From assembly GCA_946902875.1 (NCBI GenBank), contig OX336349.1, forward strand, positions 11,927,891 to 11,991,890: a stretch of 64,000 nucleotides of DNA. The letters run 5' to 3'. The position numbers and the translations under genes are program-made. This document shows positions 50,001 through 60,995 of the stretch, one piece after another. The DNA comes from Nematopogon swammerdamellus (taxonomy: Eukaryota; Arthropoda; Insecta; Lepidoptera; Adelidae). The first letter of the stretch is position 1, and every line of letters starts with the position of its first letter. The notes under the pieces are model-generated. The model saw nothing but the letters and a program-made list of their open reading frames with translations, was not told where the DNA came from and searched no databases.

Positions 50001-50649
50001 AAACGATAAGTAGGTATTAGTAATCTTCGAAATGTGATCCGAGGTGTGAAAAAGGGATGCGTAACTAGATGTCGGATCAATGTGTGAGTTTGATCTGAGA
50101 TATGTGGCCTATGAAACAAATGAAAGGTCATTATTTTTTTAAGAATAGTTGACAATTTGTTCAAGTGGGATTGTTTCTTTTTAGTTGTATTCTATGGGTT
50201 TAATTAATTAATGTCTTCTCACCATACCTAATTATTGATTAGTTTTCTCATTTAATGATCCAATTAATCCTAATTTAACCATTTGAAAATAAAACAAACT
50301 GGCAAATATAACCAGATTTACAAATCATGCTTATATATTATTTTGTGCACCACATTTTAAGTTAAAATGGTTATAGTTTTATTAAATGTTAATGCATTCA
50401 TGCAAAAGATTGCTCTCCGTTTTAAAAATTAAAATTTTCAAAACTTATTCCTGATTTTGGTGTTAGATGTGATATGTATGTGCACAGACTTATTTGATAA
50501 ATACACTTTTGAATATGTTTAAAAATAAAAAAAACACGTGCTACGCGTGCTATTATACATACGTACATGCTTACATATATATACTAGTAGTTTAGTTAGT
50601 ATTCATAATATTCGCAGTACATGTTCACATCTAAAAGGGTCTTGTTTAC

Positions 50650-51725
50650 CTGTGGTCTCTGAGATGGTCCTGCCGCCGGAACGCCTTGCCGCAGATATCG
50701 CAGGAGTAGGGTCTCTCGTCCGTGTGCGTCCTCTCGTGGATCAGCAGGTTGTACGACTTCGTGAACTGCCGGTTGCAGAACTTGCAGATGAATTGCTTTC
50801 TAGGCCTAGGTCCGTTTCCTGTCGTCTTCGACTTGGCTGCGGTCGCACTGCCGTTCGACGAAGCGGTGCTGTTGGTCGACTTGGAACTTGAGCTAGTACT
50901 TGGCGGCTGCGGGGACGTGGGCGGTTGCGAGGGACTTCCGGACATCTGTTGCTGGTACATCGCGTTCATCAGGAGACTGGGGTAGCCGTTGTCGAGGCCG
51001 TGATTACCAAAGCTGTAGCTCTTCGACGACGAATCTAAATGTTGATCCAAGGAGAAATCGTCCTCGTTATCGAGGAGGGCGAGGTCCTCCTCCACCTCCT
51101 CCGACAGGTCGACGTCCTCGGCTGCGATCGCGACGGAATCCGATAGAGAGTAGTCGTCGGTTTGCGGCGAGTAGGATCTGGGCGGATGCTCGGTCGCGTC
51201 CAGCTCGCAGATCTTAGCGCTCGCCGTCGCTAGCCTCAGAATGTCCTGCTTCGTGTTGGAGTTCTCGGCGGGACTGGGTTGGGCCGACGGTGTCGGGCTA
51301 CCGACTGACGAGACGGAAGTGAGTCGCTGCAGAGTCAAGTAAGATTCCAACGCCTGTAGGTTCAGAGCGGCCGCAGCTGCCGAATTGGACGGGAGGAGCG
51401 CCGCCTGCTGAAGCGAGCTCATCATGGCGTTCTGTAAGGACAATACGACTCCTTGTAGAGAGCGCTGCAGCATGTTTTCCTGCAGCAGAGCGGCTGACGC
51501 GATCGATATATTCAAATTGTTTACCGCTAGCGAGGTCGAGGAGGTACTCCTACCGGCGCCGGCGGCCGCCTTCACTTCCGGCGCTGGTTCCGGCGGCGTG
51601 GCGAGTGCGGTGCTCATCTCCGATGAACTTCTGCCGTCTTGGATCTGGAGATTGTTCTTCAACTTTATTATGGCACTTTCAAGCGAGTTCAAAGTCTTGG
51701 AGCGCGACGAGCTCTGCTCCTGCAT
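50650..51725 (-). CDS. sob: Odd-skipped family zinc-finger transcription factor, exon 1 (sob-like, residues 1-359)
   Basis: This is the first coding exon of a predicted nuclear DNA-binding regulator of the Odd-skipped (Odd/Sob/Bowl/Osr) family, known in insects for roles in segmentation, leg joints and gut patterning. It encodes a low-complexity N-terminus, an Ala/Leu/Gln-rich block (residues about 78-136) with a conserved-looking NLQALESYL stretch, an acidic segment (about 203-229), a Ser/Pro/Gln-rich linker (about 258-305), then finger 1 (C314, C317, H330, H334) and the first part of finger 2 (C342, C345, H358). The start at 51725 is chosen because an in-frame TGA lies at 51771-51773 with no AG acceptor between, and the ATG has A at -3. 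The exon ends CAG before GTAAAC at 50649, a good donor, leaving phase 2 in codon 359. The fingers identify the family firmly. Calling it Sob rather than Bowl rests on the short C-terminal tail and is less certain. Confidence 0.95.
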
Positions 51726-52080
51726 GTTGGAGTTGGGGTCGCGGGGCAGAGGGCGGGGGTCACGGGTGCGTCATGGGGGCGGCACGTGTGACCGGATGGA
51801 GGCTGCGGCGTGGCGTGCGAGGTGCACATGCGGCGGTGCGGCGTGGTGCGCGCGCGGTGCGACGTGCGGCCGGGCGGAACGTGTGCGGCGAGGTCCGTGC
51901 GCGACGCGACTGAGCGTCCGCCGCCACCAGCGGGCGCGCGCTCCGCCCCCTCCCGCGCCGGCCGGCCCCCTCCTCCGCCTCCGCCCCGCGCTGGGCCGTC
52001 GCGTCGCGTCCGCCCGGCTCGCGCCCGCGCCCGCCCTGATGACGTCACTGCGAGCTTACCAAAGCTCTACTATTTAGGGA
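51726..52080 (-). promoter_or_regulatory. GC-rich 5' UTR / promoter-proximal region of the sob-like gene
   Basis: This is the most GC- and CpG-rich stretch of the window, continuous with the start of exon 1. It contains a perfect palindromic CRE, TGACGTCA, at 52040-52047, about 315 bp upstream of the ATG. A minus-strand GGTAAGC at 52054-52060 could be a donor of an upstream non-coding exon, with no clear matching acceptor. I see no convincing TATA box. Long open frames here on either strand are a product of the base composition. Confidence 0.45.
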
Positions 52081-52587
52081 ACTCTTTGTAAGCTGTAATG
52101 CTGTCCTCACGCATGCGGACGAACTCGGAAACGACTCTCTACAAATCTCGTCCGGCGTGAATAGAGTTCACGCCTCTTGGGAGGTTGGAGGTTGTGGATA
52201 GTTGAAACAAGCTCTATTGTTCTCACTTGTTGAAAGATTCGATAGTGACACGGACGATGCTGCTTACAACCATTCGTAGAAAGTGGAATTTCTTCTTGAA
52301 AATCTAAGCGTTCTCAAGTTATTGCTGTATTATATAATAGTACCTCCTCTTATTTGCTGAAAATGTTTCTTTATAAATGAAACGAATTTTTAACTCATTG
52401 TAAATGTATGTAAATGATGTGCCTACATCATACATTTAACTTATTATTAGTTTATTCTAATGTATTTTTATTTTTTTGAATAAGTAGTGACGAAAGTTAT
52501 TTTATTCATTTATTGTTTAGGTACTTATAATTAACTTAAATTAAGTTTAGTGTGTAAGTTATTATTAAACAAAATGCTTTCTTGCCC
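52081..52587. other. Upstream flank of the sob-like gene
   Basis: Normal AT-rich sequence follows the GC-rich 5' region. An upstream non-coding exon may lie here or beyond, but none can be shown. Confidence 0.3.
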
Positions 52588-53236
52588 GGGTTTCGTATCA
52601 AAATGGTAGAAAAGGAACCCTAACAATGAGCCTTCATTGTCCGTCAGTCTGTCTGTCCGTATGTCACAGCCTCTAACTTCTAAACGGTTAAATCTGTGAA
52701 ATTGAAATTTTGTATAAAAATATATTATTTTATACATGACATTACATTTGATGCTAATAACTAATAGATTATATGGGAAAATAAAATTGTGTGTGTTAGG
52801 CGGGGCAAAAAGACAAAAAAGTAAAAAAAAAATCCAAAATGTTTGTTGTAAGTATGCATGTAAATTTTCTATGGCAGCGTTTAAGTTTTTGCGCAGTTAC
52901 TATCTATAAAACGAATAACAATGACTCGCTATACGTTTCTTGTAATTTTGACTATCATATTTTTATAAAACAATTATAGTTATAAAACAGATTTCCTTCA
53001 ACATTTTCCACCCAAAAATTAAGTATTTTTTAATTAGGCATGTGACATATCGTTGAAGAGGTTTACTGTGATACCCAGAAAAACATTTTATACAGTGTAC
53101 CGCGAGGCCGAAAGCCGATCTACGTTCAGTTAAACGATGTATTATGCCGAAGTAAATTAGAATGAGGTAAGTTTCATATGATTGATTGATACGGAAAGCT
53201 CGGTGCACGAGTGTTACTCGAACTTGATCGGTTGTT
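52588..53236 (+). repeat. Family F repeat, first of a tandem pair
   Basis: Starts with a decayed GGGTTTCGTATC, has CCGTCAGTCTGTCTGTCCG, TTCTAAACGGTTAAATCTG and AAATTTTGTA, and ends GATACGGAAAGCTCGGTGC and CTTGATCGG. Confidence 0.7.
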
Positions 53237-53625
53237 AGGGTTCCGTATCTTAAAAGGTAAAAACGAAACTCTTATAAGATCACTCCCGTGATCGTCCGTC
53301 TGTCACAGAGATTTTTCTCGAAAACGAAGTAAAGTAGAAACTTGTAATTTGGCGCAATGACAGATCTTGATGACGCGCACATATAAATTTATTTTATATT
53401 AATATGCGGGATCAGTTTGACCAATAAAAAAAAGTTTAAATTAACATATCGTGGGGGATATCATTTCTATTTTTTTTAATTACAAGAAGTCTGCCTTATA
53501 GTCAAACCATTGCTGTAGATTTTATTTAGGTGTTTCGTTATTTTCGAAAACACAATTATTTTGATAAACACATATGACAAATATATTGGGTGGTGGTACG
53601 GAACCCTCGGTCCACGAGTCCACTG
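53237..53625 (+). repeat. Family F repeat, second of a tandem pair
   Basis: Begins AGGGTTCCGTATC immediately after the previous copy and ends GGTACGGAACCCTCGGTCC then ACGAGTCCACTG. Confidence 0.75.
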
Positions 53626-55397
53626 AATATACCTGCATACATATGTGTTAATTAAATATTAACTTCGTGGGTTCTTTCTTTATGCTGAAATAAATAACTG
53701 AACAGGTTAGAATGCTTGTAAAATCCACAAAAAAAAAAAATTCTACATGTTCTACCAATCAGAACATTTTCACCTAAAATACAAAGTGGGCAATAAGATA
53801 CACTAATAAAAGCATCTGATGCGAGTGGACGCGGTAAGGCTACCTCCCAGCTCGCCACAGCTCATATCGGGTGTTTATGCGCGAACGCAACAAAATCGTT
53901 GCAATAAAATGGGCTATACGAGTGTTCGCGAATCAGCGTGAGCGCAGAGCAGGGTAAGCGAATATTCTATGAGGAGTATCGCTTTTCATGAGAAATCGTG
54001 CGGGCTTTGGAAGAAATTAGAATTGCCGTTGAGTTTCTAGTCAAGGAATAGTTTTCTTAAAGTACTAATAAGGTACAGATATTTATTTATTTCAAATAAC
54101 AAAGACACATTGTGACTATCTTAAAATAATTAACATATTAAAAATCACGCACTCCCCATATAACTTTCATCTAAATAACCCGATGACGGGAAAGACACTC
54201 GCGGCATTGCATTAAAATTAAAGTACTAATAATAAATTATTTTTATTTACAAAATATTTGTTTTAAATGAATTTTAATATCTAAATATTATTAATAAAAT
54301 GTACACAGGTAGGGTTCAAATATTTAATAATAAATAATAATAATAAATAACCGTTTATTGGATGAAATCATTACTTATGCTATGTTGGTACATTTTTTCA
54401 ATATTTCGACTTTTTTGTCGTCTTCAGTGAAAAGCTGTTATAATATCAACACCATATTATGGTGTTGATATTTTTTTGACATTTATGAGAGGTTGATATG
54501 GTTTTTTTTATGTTTACGAACAATATTTAATCCTGGGGAATGATGCGCGCCTAGGTTCCATATGTATGATGATTCCCAAGTTCTTAATTCTATTTCTTTG
54601 AGTGGTGGACAAAATACCTGCAATACGAAATATTTACACGAACCTTTACTCCGGTGAATATACGTCGTTGTGTGTTGTCGCTGGCCTATTTACTTTCAGT
54701 AAGTAAATTACTCGATTTTCGGCCTCGTCATGATTCACCTTTTTAACATCCAGCAATAGGTAGGTACCTATTTCGTCGGTGGCATTTGACCTCATCCTAC
54801 TTAGCTAATTTACTTAGAGCTTTAGTGAAAAACGATTTTCTTCCTAGTGAAACCTCAAACTACATGCTTAATCAAATTAAGTAATGGATACACAAATATA
54901 CTCGTACAAACAAACTATGAATACTAATTTGTAGTAAGTACTAAGTAGTAGGTAATATATTTATTCCTCAAAAATAAGTCGAACTTAATAAATAAAATAG
55001 TCGTAAAAATACAATGGATCCACGAACAATTCTACGCGATTGTGAGGTAATAGGGGGCACAGGACAAGGCGGGGGCGGCGCGGCGGCGGCGCGGGCGGCT
55101 ATAGTGTTGTGTTTCCACCGCGCATGTCTTCTCTGGGATATCTTCATAAAGAACTGCGCACGCGTCGCTCTTGTGTGCCGGCTAGGACTCACTCGTGTAT
55201 GTTGTTCTTCAGATGTGTGTTGGAATTAGATTAGAGGACGTAATAAGTAGATACATACTTTGGTATTTTTTTATTTTCAGATGGCGCTGTATGCTAAAGA
55301 GGAAGTATCGAGCTAAACAAAAAATCGTCATTAAAAATATGTAGCTAAGTACATATTTTTAATGACGAACCAAGTAACGTTAATAAAACTCTATTAT
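53626..55397. other. Non-coding; hairpins and a GC-rich patch
   Basis: Two perfect hairpins: 54442-54472 (14-bp arms, 3-nt loop) and 55325-55368 (19-bp arms, 6-nt loop). A GC-rich patch with CGG runs lies at 55050-55110. No gene is supported. Confidence 0.45.
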
Positions 55398-55642
55398 TCC
55401 CTTCCCTTGACCTTTACTAGGTGGTAGGCTCAAATTGTGGCCGACTGGATTGGTACCACTGTACTGGCTGTAAGATGGCCGCATAGAAGCCTCGGTTGTG
55501 TTCTCCTCTAGTCCAGTATAGCCAGCAATCCAGGGAAGTCTCCGGTATGGCACCTACCTTCTCGGAGGTGATATTGGCTAGTCAGAGCATGTGCTTTGGC
55601 CCCTCTGACTCAGCCACCCATATCGGGTTACATAAAAAAAAA
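55398..55642 (+). mobile_element. SINE-B, 5'-truncated
   Basis: Close match to the second half of the best SINE-B copy, from TTACTAGGTGGTAGGCTCAA to GGGTTACATAAAAAAAA. The tRNA-related head is missing. Confidence 0.92.
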
Positions 55643-56187
55643 AACAATTATTTTGAAGTTCAAAGGAGGATCATTTGCCTATTTTTTATTTTTAATGAAT
55701 CTCATAAATACAATTTAATAAAAAATATTTGCTTTTTTATTTTGACCTAATAATTCTGAAGTTTCTCCTATCATTTCTTAGAAAACATGCACTTATAAAT
55801 TTATATCAATTCCACTACAAACTCAAAATAGTTTGCGAAACTACAACACACACCGCCATTACTATCTCACCGCAGTCACTATCTCAAAGGCAAGTTGCCT
55901 GCACTGCACCTCTATCGCAGTGTCGGCAATCGGGTTAATGACATCGATCCACATGTGCGAGTCTCTCTGCACGACGCGGACGTCGCGTCGGTCGCCTCCG
56001 CCACACAATACAATGTGGATTCACTGGCGTCGCTCTTAGAAGTCACAAGATATAGAAGAAGGACGTAGTGAATTATTGTGAAAATGAGTGTATGCTAGAG
56101 TCGGTGATAGAGAGGATGATAAGACGAATATAGAGACGCTTAGCCTGTCTTTTTTACTTGAGTCTATGTTAGAATGGTTCCCCATGA
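55643..56187. other. Non-coding sequence
   Basis: AT-rich then moderately GC-rich (55955-56035). No gene is supported. Confidence 0.4.
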
Positions 56188-56312
56188 TATTTTTTATGTA
56201 ATCCGGTATGGGTGGCTGAGTCGGAGGGGCCAAAGCGCATGCTCCGACCAGCCAATATAACCTCCGAGAAGGTTAGGTGACATACCGGAGACTTCCCTGG
56301 ATTGTTCCCTGG
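56188..56312 (-). mobile_element. SINE-B, 3' fragment
   Basis: Antisense: ATGTAATCCGGTATGGGTGG, GGGGCCAAAGCGCATGCTCC, AACCTCCGAGAAGG and GGAGACTTCCCTGGATTG. Confidence 0.9.
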
Positions 56313-58035
56313 ATGTTGAACCATAAATAATGTATTTTAATTTACAGGCTGTCCTTAATGTTTAAGACAGATGCAAACCGACTCAGGACGATTCAATCAA
56401 AGTAATTACGATAATAATAGATGAGGAAATGTTTATGATCAATACTCGGAAATTTGTGGAGCGAATCATAGTTTTATGCTAATTTTAATTGAATTTCTAT
56501 CAATTCTAAATATATTTATTGCGAATATTATGCTTATAATTTTTTGAGAGTGCTTTTGAGAGCACGTTGAACTGATAACATCTCCCTGCTCTTGGTTATT
56601 AGATAACAAAGACATTATTCACAATTTCTCAAATGATCATCATTGACCTGCTTTGTCAACTGCTGGACAATAATCCTCGACACAATGTTCTGTCCTGACC
56701 AATCCACAGATGTGATTGGCTACCCGCCTTGTTAACATTCGTTATGTCTCAGTGTTTCTGATGAAGCGATGCTGGTGTTTTGTTTATTTATCCGGTCCCA
56801 AGCGTTCGATCATGTTCAGGCAGGTTTTACCATGATCCTATTAAATTTGTGACATCATATATCTAGTTATCCGTAGGGTCCTCTCGCAGTTGTACGCCAG
56901 GTACACGAGGCGAGTGTTTCCGAGAGCTGGTATCCCTCTCGGTCGTCGTGCGCCGTCAAACGGTTCGATGGAGCGTTAAAGTGCTGTGTGAAAACATCCT
57001 TTGGGTACACGCTGTCTAATTAGCTTAGAAAATGTCTGAGAGTTTCCTACTCTTAGGAGTATTTCATTGCGGAAGATTGCACAGTCTTTTTAATTCTTTT
57101 TTTCTACTAGAGTTTGCCGTTTTCATTTATGTTTCGACTGTTTCGTATTGAAGATGTATTAATATCAACGGTGTAATACTGGAGGTGTTAATGTATTTAC
57201 TTAGCGGTCCCCCGACGCCTTTAAATAACTAAACGGAAATTATTTAGGACTTTTTAAGGGATCGTGTGTTTTTAAAATTTGTAATTTAACGGTTATTTCA
57301 AGATTTTTAAGAGACATAATCTTTTGATTACTTGATTACTTGGCTAAGAGCCATCCTGGTTTGTAATTTAACTTTTATTTAAAGATTTTTAATAGACGGA
57401 TTTTTTTTCACTTGATTGCAAACACGGTTACGAACAATCCTGGTTAAATCAGCATTCTAATAAAAACCACCGCATCCAAATCCGTACATCCGTTTGGGAG
57501 CTACGATGCTACAATTAACTTATAACACGAAGCTTGTGTTTGCATCGGGGGTTATAATAATATAAACCAACATCAATAAGTAGGTACTCATTAATAATAC
57601 AAAACTTCTAAATTTATAACATTATAAAATTCAGATGGTGTTTATCTGTTTGTTTTGTTGTAAAAGCGCTATTTATACCAATCGGTAACATAAAATTTTT
57701 GCCTGACTATGATGAGTTCAAAATGAGGGTAATGCGTTTATGACAGTAACTGGGATTGCACGTGGGTTCAAAATGTTACGCATCAGAAACCCCGGACAAA
57801 ATCTAGTTTCCCATAAGTTCCTCTGGATTCCGGCTCGCGAACCATCAATCCACTACATTCGAGGCGGAGAGACCGTAGTCAGACGTGTACATACAAATAA
57901 GTAATATAGATAAATGAATATTATGTGAGTGGAGTCGTGAAGAGCGCGTGCCTCCGGGCGCTTCTAGGTGAGCCGTGAGAACGCGCGCATGCGCCGTATA
58001 TCTTCCAGCAACTTGTAGAATAGTATGTATATACA
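56313..58035. other. Non-coding sequence
   Basis: No gene or clear element. A GC-richer, complex patch at 56870-56990 is followed by CTAATTAGC, a homeodomain-type core. Confidence 0.4.
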
Positions 58036-58118
58036 AATTCACCGATAGACTAGTGGTAAGACGTTCGAATCTCGTACTTAAGAGGACTGTGGTTTGAAAT
58101 CCAGCAATTTTTTGTGTG
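58036..58118 (+). repeat. tRNA-derived SINE remnant
   Basis: GATAGACTAGTGGTAAGACG (A-box region) and GTGGTTTGAAATCCAGC (B-box region) at tRNA-like spacing, followed by T-rich sequence. The arms do not make a proper cloverleaf. Confidence 0.55.
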
Positions 58119-58121
58119 CGG

Positions 58122-58731
58122 ATGTATATATGTTATGGACCAAGTGATTAATGAGGGCATTATATATAATGCCCGGGCATTATGAATAATGACAAGTCAA
58201 ATCGGGCCAAGTGATTAATTATTACCTAAACTTAATTATTTATCATAGTGTCTGGTCATTATGAATACTGTTACGCTATCGTCGGGCAATTTGATAATTT
58301 AGGTACATTCGGCAAGGCGCGGGCGCGGGCGCGGGGATAGACCATGTCTATGTTTATTGGACCTAGTTCGTAGGTATGAGGTTGACAGGAAAGTGGTATG
58401 GGTGAATGTTTTGGTGGTTTAAAAAAAAATAACCAGGGTTAATTTATAGAAGATCTTCTATAAATTAACCCTAACCTAATGTTGAGGCGGCGCAGGTTTT
58501 GACATGAAGGCTATTCGTAGGTTTCATTGTCGGACATTAAAAGAATCTTAAATAAAACATGTATTTTTATTATCCTGCCCAATACGAGATAGACATTATT
58601 CATAAAGCCCGGGCAATTTAATTATTTCAACAGTAATCATCATATTGCCCTCTCATATTGGGCATTTTTCAAAATGCCCGGGCATTATGTATAATGCCCT
58701 ATTAATCACTTGGTCCATAACATATATACAT
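58122..58731. mobile_element. 610-bp DNA element with 60-bp inverted ends and palindrome arrays
   Basis: The ends are inverted repeats of about 60 bp with three or so differences, opening ATGTATATATGTTATGGACC and continuing AAGTGATTAAT. Each end carries back-to-back palindromes built from GGGCATTAT: 58155-58174 at the left, and 58660-58679, 58674-58685 and 58680-58699 at the right. The interior has a GC-rich GCGGGCGCGGGCG run and a perfect 38-bp palindrome at 58435-58472. There is no transposase, so it is a non-autonomous element of unassigned superfamily. Confidence 0.88.
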
Positions 58732-58747
58732 ACAAGTGTTCTAAGCT

Positions 58748-58855
58748 TATTCGGTGTTGCGCTGTAAAATTTACAAGAGTACTTGCAGCACAACACCGTT
58801 TACTCTGATTACCTCGATTGTCGGGATACAGCGTGTGGTATGTATGTATGTAGTT
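58748..58855 (+). repeat. Repeat family C copy
   Basis: GGTGTTGCGCTG and CAGCACAACACCG arms, TACTCTGATTACC and CAGCGTGTGGTATGTATG. It lies 17 bp from the inverted-repeat element. Confidence 0.85.
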
Positions 58856-59529
58856 CTAATCTTGAAGAAGAGCACACTTGCAATGTCTATTTTATACACC
58901 AAGTTATTTTGCGTGTAGTGTGAATTTAGCTAACTCCTCTACAGTTTATTATTATAAAATATTTACTATGCCATTTTAGTCGAAATTCGCTACGACACAG
59001 TCATGTGTAATAAATAAATAAATAAAGATAGCCGTAACGAGTCGGTGTATATATCTATGTATCTATAGACTCTCACTCACTCATCGCGTCTGCATATCAG
59101 GAAAGCAATGTAGCAGGAAAGCAAAGATGCAAGAGTAGGACACAGTGCTGCGCATGAGCATAAAGCCGTATAGCAGATAGTCCACTTTTTATAGCTCGTC
59201 TCTGCCCACGCACGGTTACCTACGTGCTATAAGATAAGTATTTATGGTCTGATTTGTATGTTCATATACGAGTAAAATATAATTCTATTTGTAAAACCGG
59301 ACGTTGCCGTATGTCAAATTATACTTGACATGGTTCTACTCAAACATTTTTGAAGAAAGAAAAACAGTTTTTTTCGCGCCGCTTAATATGCGTACAATTT
59401 TGAGGGTAGGATAATTTCAATTATATTATACAACTTCAGAAAGCACGCTAACAAACACGCGACAGACAGACGAAAGCAATCAGAAATGTATAGTAGAAGT
59501 AGAAGCAAAAAGTTTATTTCCCATTTTTA
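58856..59529. other. Non-coding sequence
   Basis: No gene or recognised element. Confidence 0.35.
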
Positions 59530-59767
59530 TGATTCCGTAGCAAGTAAAGCCCTTAGCCAGTCTGTCACAGCCTGTAGCTCCTACACGGCTTGAGCTATTT
59601 TCTTGAAACTCTTTTTAACGTTTTAAACTAGAGCAACGTGTTTTATTAAAACGTTCTACTCAAATCAATCTTCTGTTGGGGAAACGTTGATTACTTAACA
59701 TTACATTATTATTTTTTATTTACTTTATAAGTACGGAATTGCCACGAAACCCTCTGCGCACTGCAAC
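59530..59767 (+). repeat. Family F repeat, diverged
   Basis: GATTCCGTAGCAAG, AGTCTGTCACAGCC, CTCCTACACGGCTTGAGC and an end piece GTACGGAATTGCCACGAAAC. Confidence 0.55.
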
Positions 59768-60770
59768 TATATAGCCTACACTTTACAACTTTTTAAAACT
59801 TTCAAAATTATTTAATAAAATTAACCTAACCTAACTTGTCAAGTTGAGACTTTAAGGTAATATTTCCAAGTTCAAAAGCAAAGTTTAACGTTCAATATTG
59901 TGAGCTGCTTGTTGGCAACCAGAGGTCTGAAGATGCTCAAGCCTAGCTCACCGGCTGAGTTGGAGCAGCGCTCACGTCAATTTAGTTAATGTTATAATTT
60001 CGACTTCCCTCACATCAATTCAGTAATCGCAATGCATTATACTCCGCTGGTTTTATTTTGGCGCGCGACGGGATTCCTACGATTATGCGACGAGAAGAAA
60101 GCTTATGTAAATGAAGATTTATATTTTTTTAATTAAAAATATATTAACACAAATACTTATTTACCGTCTACGCCAAAGCCAAAATGAAGATTATGAGATT
60201 TTTTTCTTCAGTTTGATATTAGTTATAGGTGAACAGTCTTGAACTTTGAATACAAATATTTGTTTATTATAAATTTGAAATACCTACCTACATAGATTCT
60301 AATGAAATTTTTAAATTTATTATTAAATAAAATTATTACATAAACTGTAACTACCTATCAAATAAAATTACCTACAAATATAACTAGTTAATTAAAAAAC
60401 TATAACTAAAAACTAACTTATATAAAGCTCTTATAAAATTGTGTTAGTGTAGACAGTGTAGATGGATGTAGTAGTACTCAGTAGTGTAGTAGTATTCAGG
60501 CGCGCGTGAGGACAACACATCTCGTGTCGCACTAAAGCGCTGATGTAGCAGTGTGATGCGCACCCGCTCGGCGGCGGCGCGCGGGCGATCGTGCCCTCTG
60601 ACCCGCACAAGAGTTTAATTTATTACACGTAACCGGCCGGCATACATTAGCTGTGCTTATCTGAGCTCACTCCGAGCCTACGCAGCTCGCGCCGACTCCG
60701 CGTAGGTATCGAATAAACGATTGTCTGTCTGAGAAACCGAGTTGCATGTCGGGCGATTGATAATATTAAT
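59768..60770. other. Non-coding; GC-rich island at 60.5-60.7 kb
   Basis: AT-rich, then a complex GC-rich region (60495-60715) with a CGGCGGCGGCGCGCGGGCG core. No gene is supported. Confidence 0.4.
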
Positions 60771-60995
60771 AACTAGCTGTGCCCGCGGCTCCGCCCGCTC
60801 TCATATTTCACTTCACTGCTAACCTCATAAGCCATTTAGCGTGATAGTAAGTAGCCCATAGTTGATGGGAAGAATCAAGCTATACGTAGATTTTTTTTAA
60901 ATAAAATCGGTTCAGTGGTTCTCGAGTTATAAGCGGACAGACAGACATACACTCAGACACTCAGACAGAAAGCAGACGTTGGATTTTATTATAGG
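60771..60995 (+). repeat. CTAGCTGTGCCCGCGGC-type dispersed repeat (family G)
   Basis: Starts AACTAGCTGTGCCCGCGGCT, has AAAATCGGTTCAGTGGTTCT and AGCGGACAGACAGACA, and ends with TTTTATTATAGG. This layout is widespread in Lepidoptera. The parent element is not certain. Confidence 0.75.

Larger units (their letters stand above)
45502..50649 (-). other. Single coding intron of the sob-like gene
   Basis: A 5148-bp intron with GT (50649-50648) and AG (45503-45502) ends that splits finger 2 just after its first zinc-binding His. It has no convincing coding sequence. It holds a degenerate LINE-like tail at 46718-46802, a dispersed repeat at 46934-47017, a CpG-rich patch with CGG runs at 48003-48060, another at 46345-46378, and AT-rich sequence. 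These patches are possible intronic enhancers, but nothing in the sequence proves it. Confidence 0.85.

Noticed and set aside
51424..52077. 217-residue open frame on the plus strand
   Set aside because: It runs antisense to exon 1 and through the GC-rich 5' region; Arg/Ala/Gly-rich composition from base content. Other long frames at 50538-51217 and 51605-52091 are likewise shadows.
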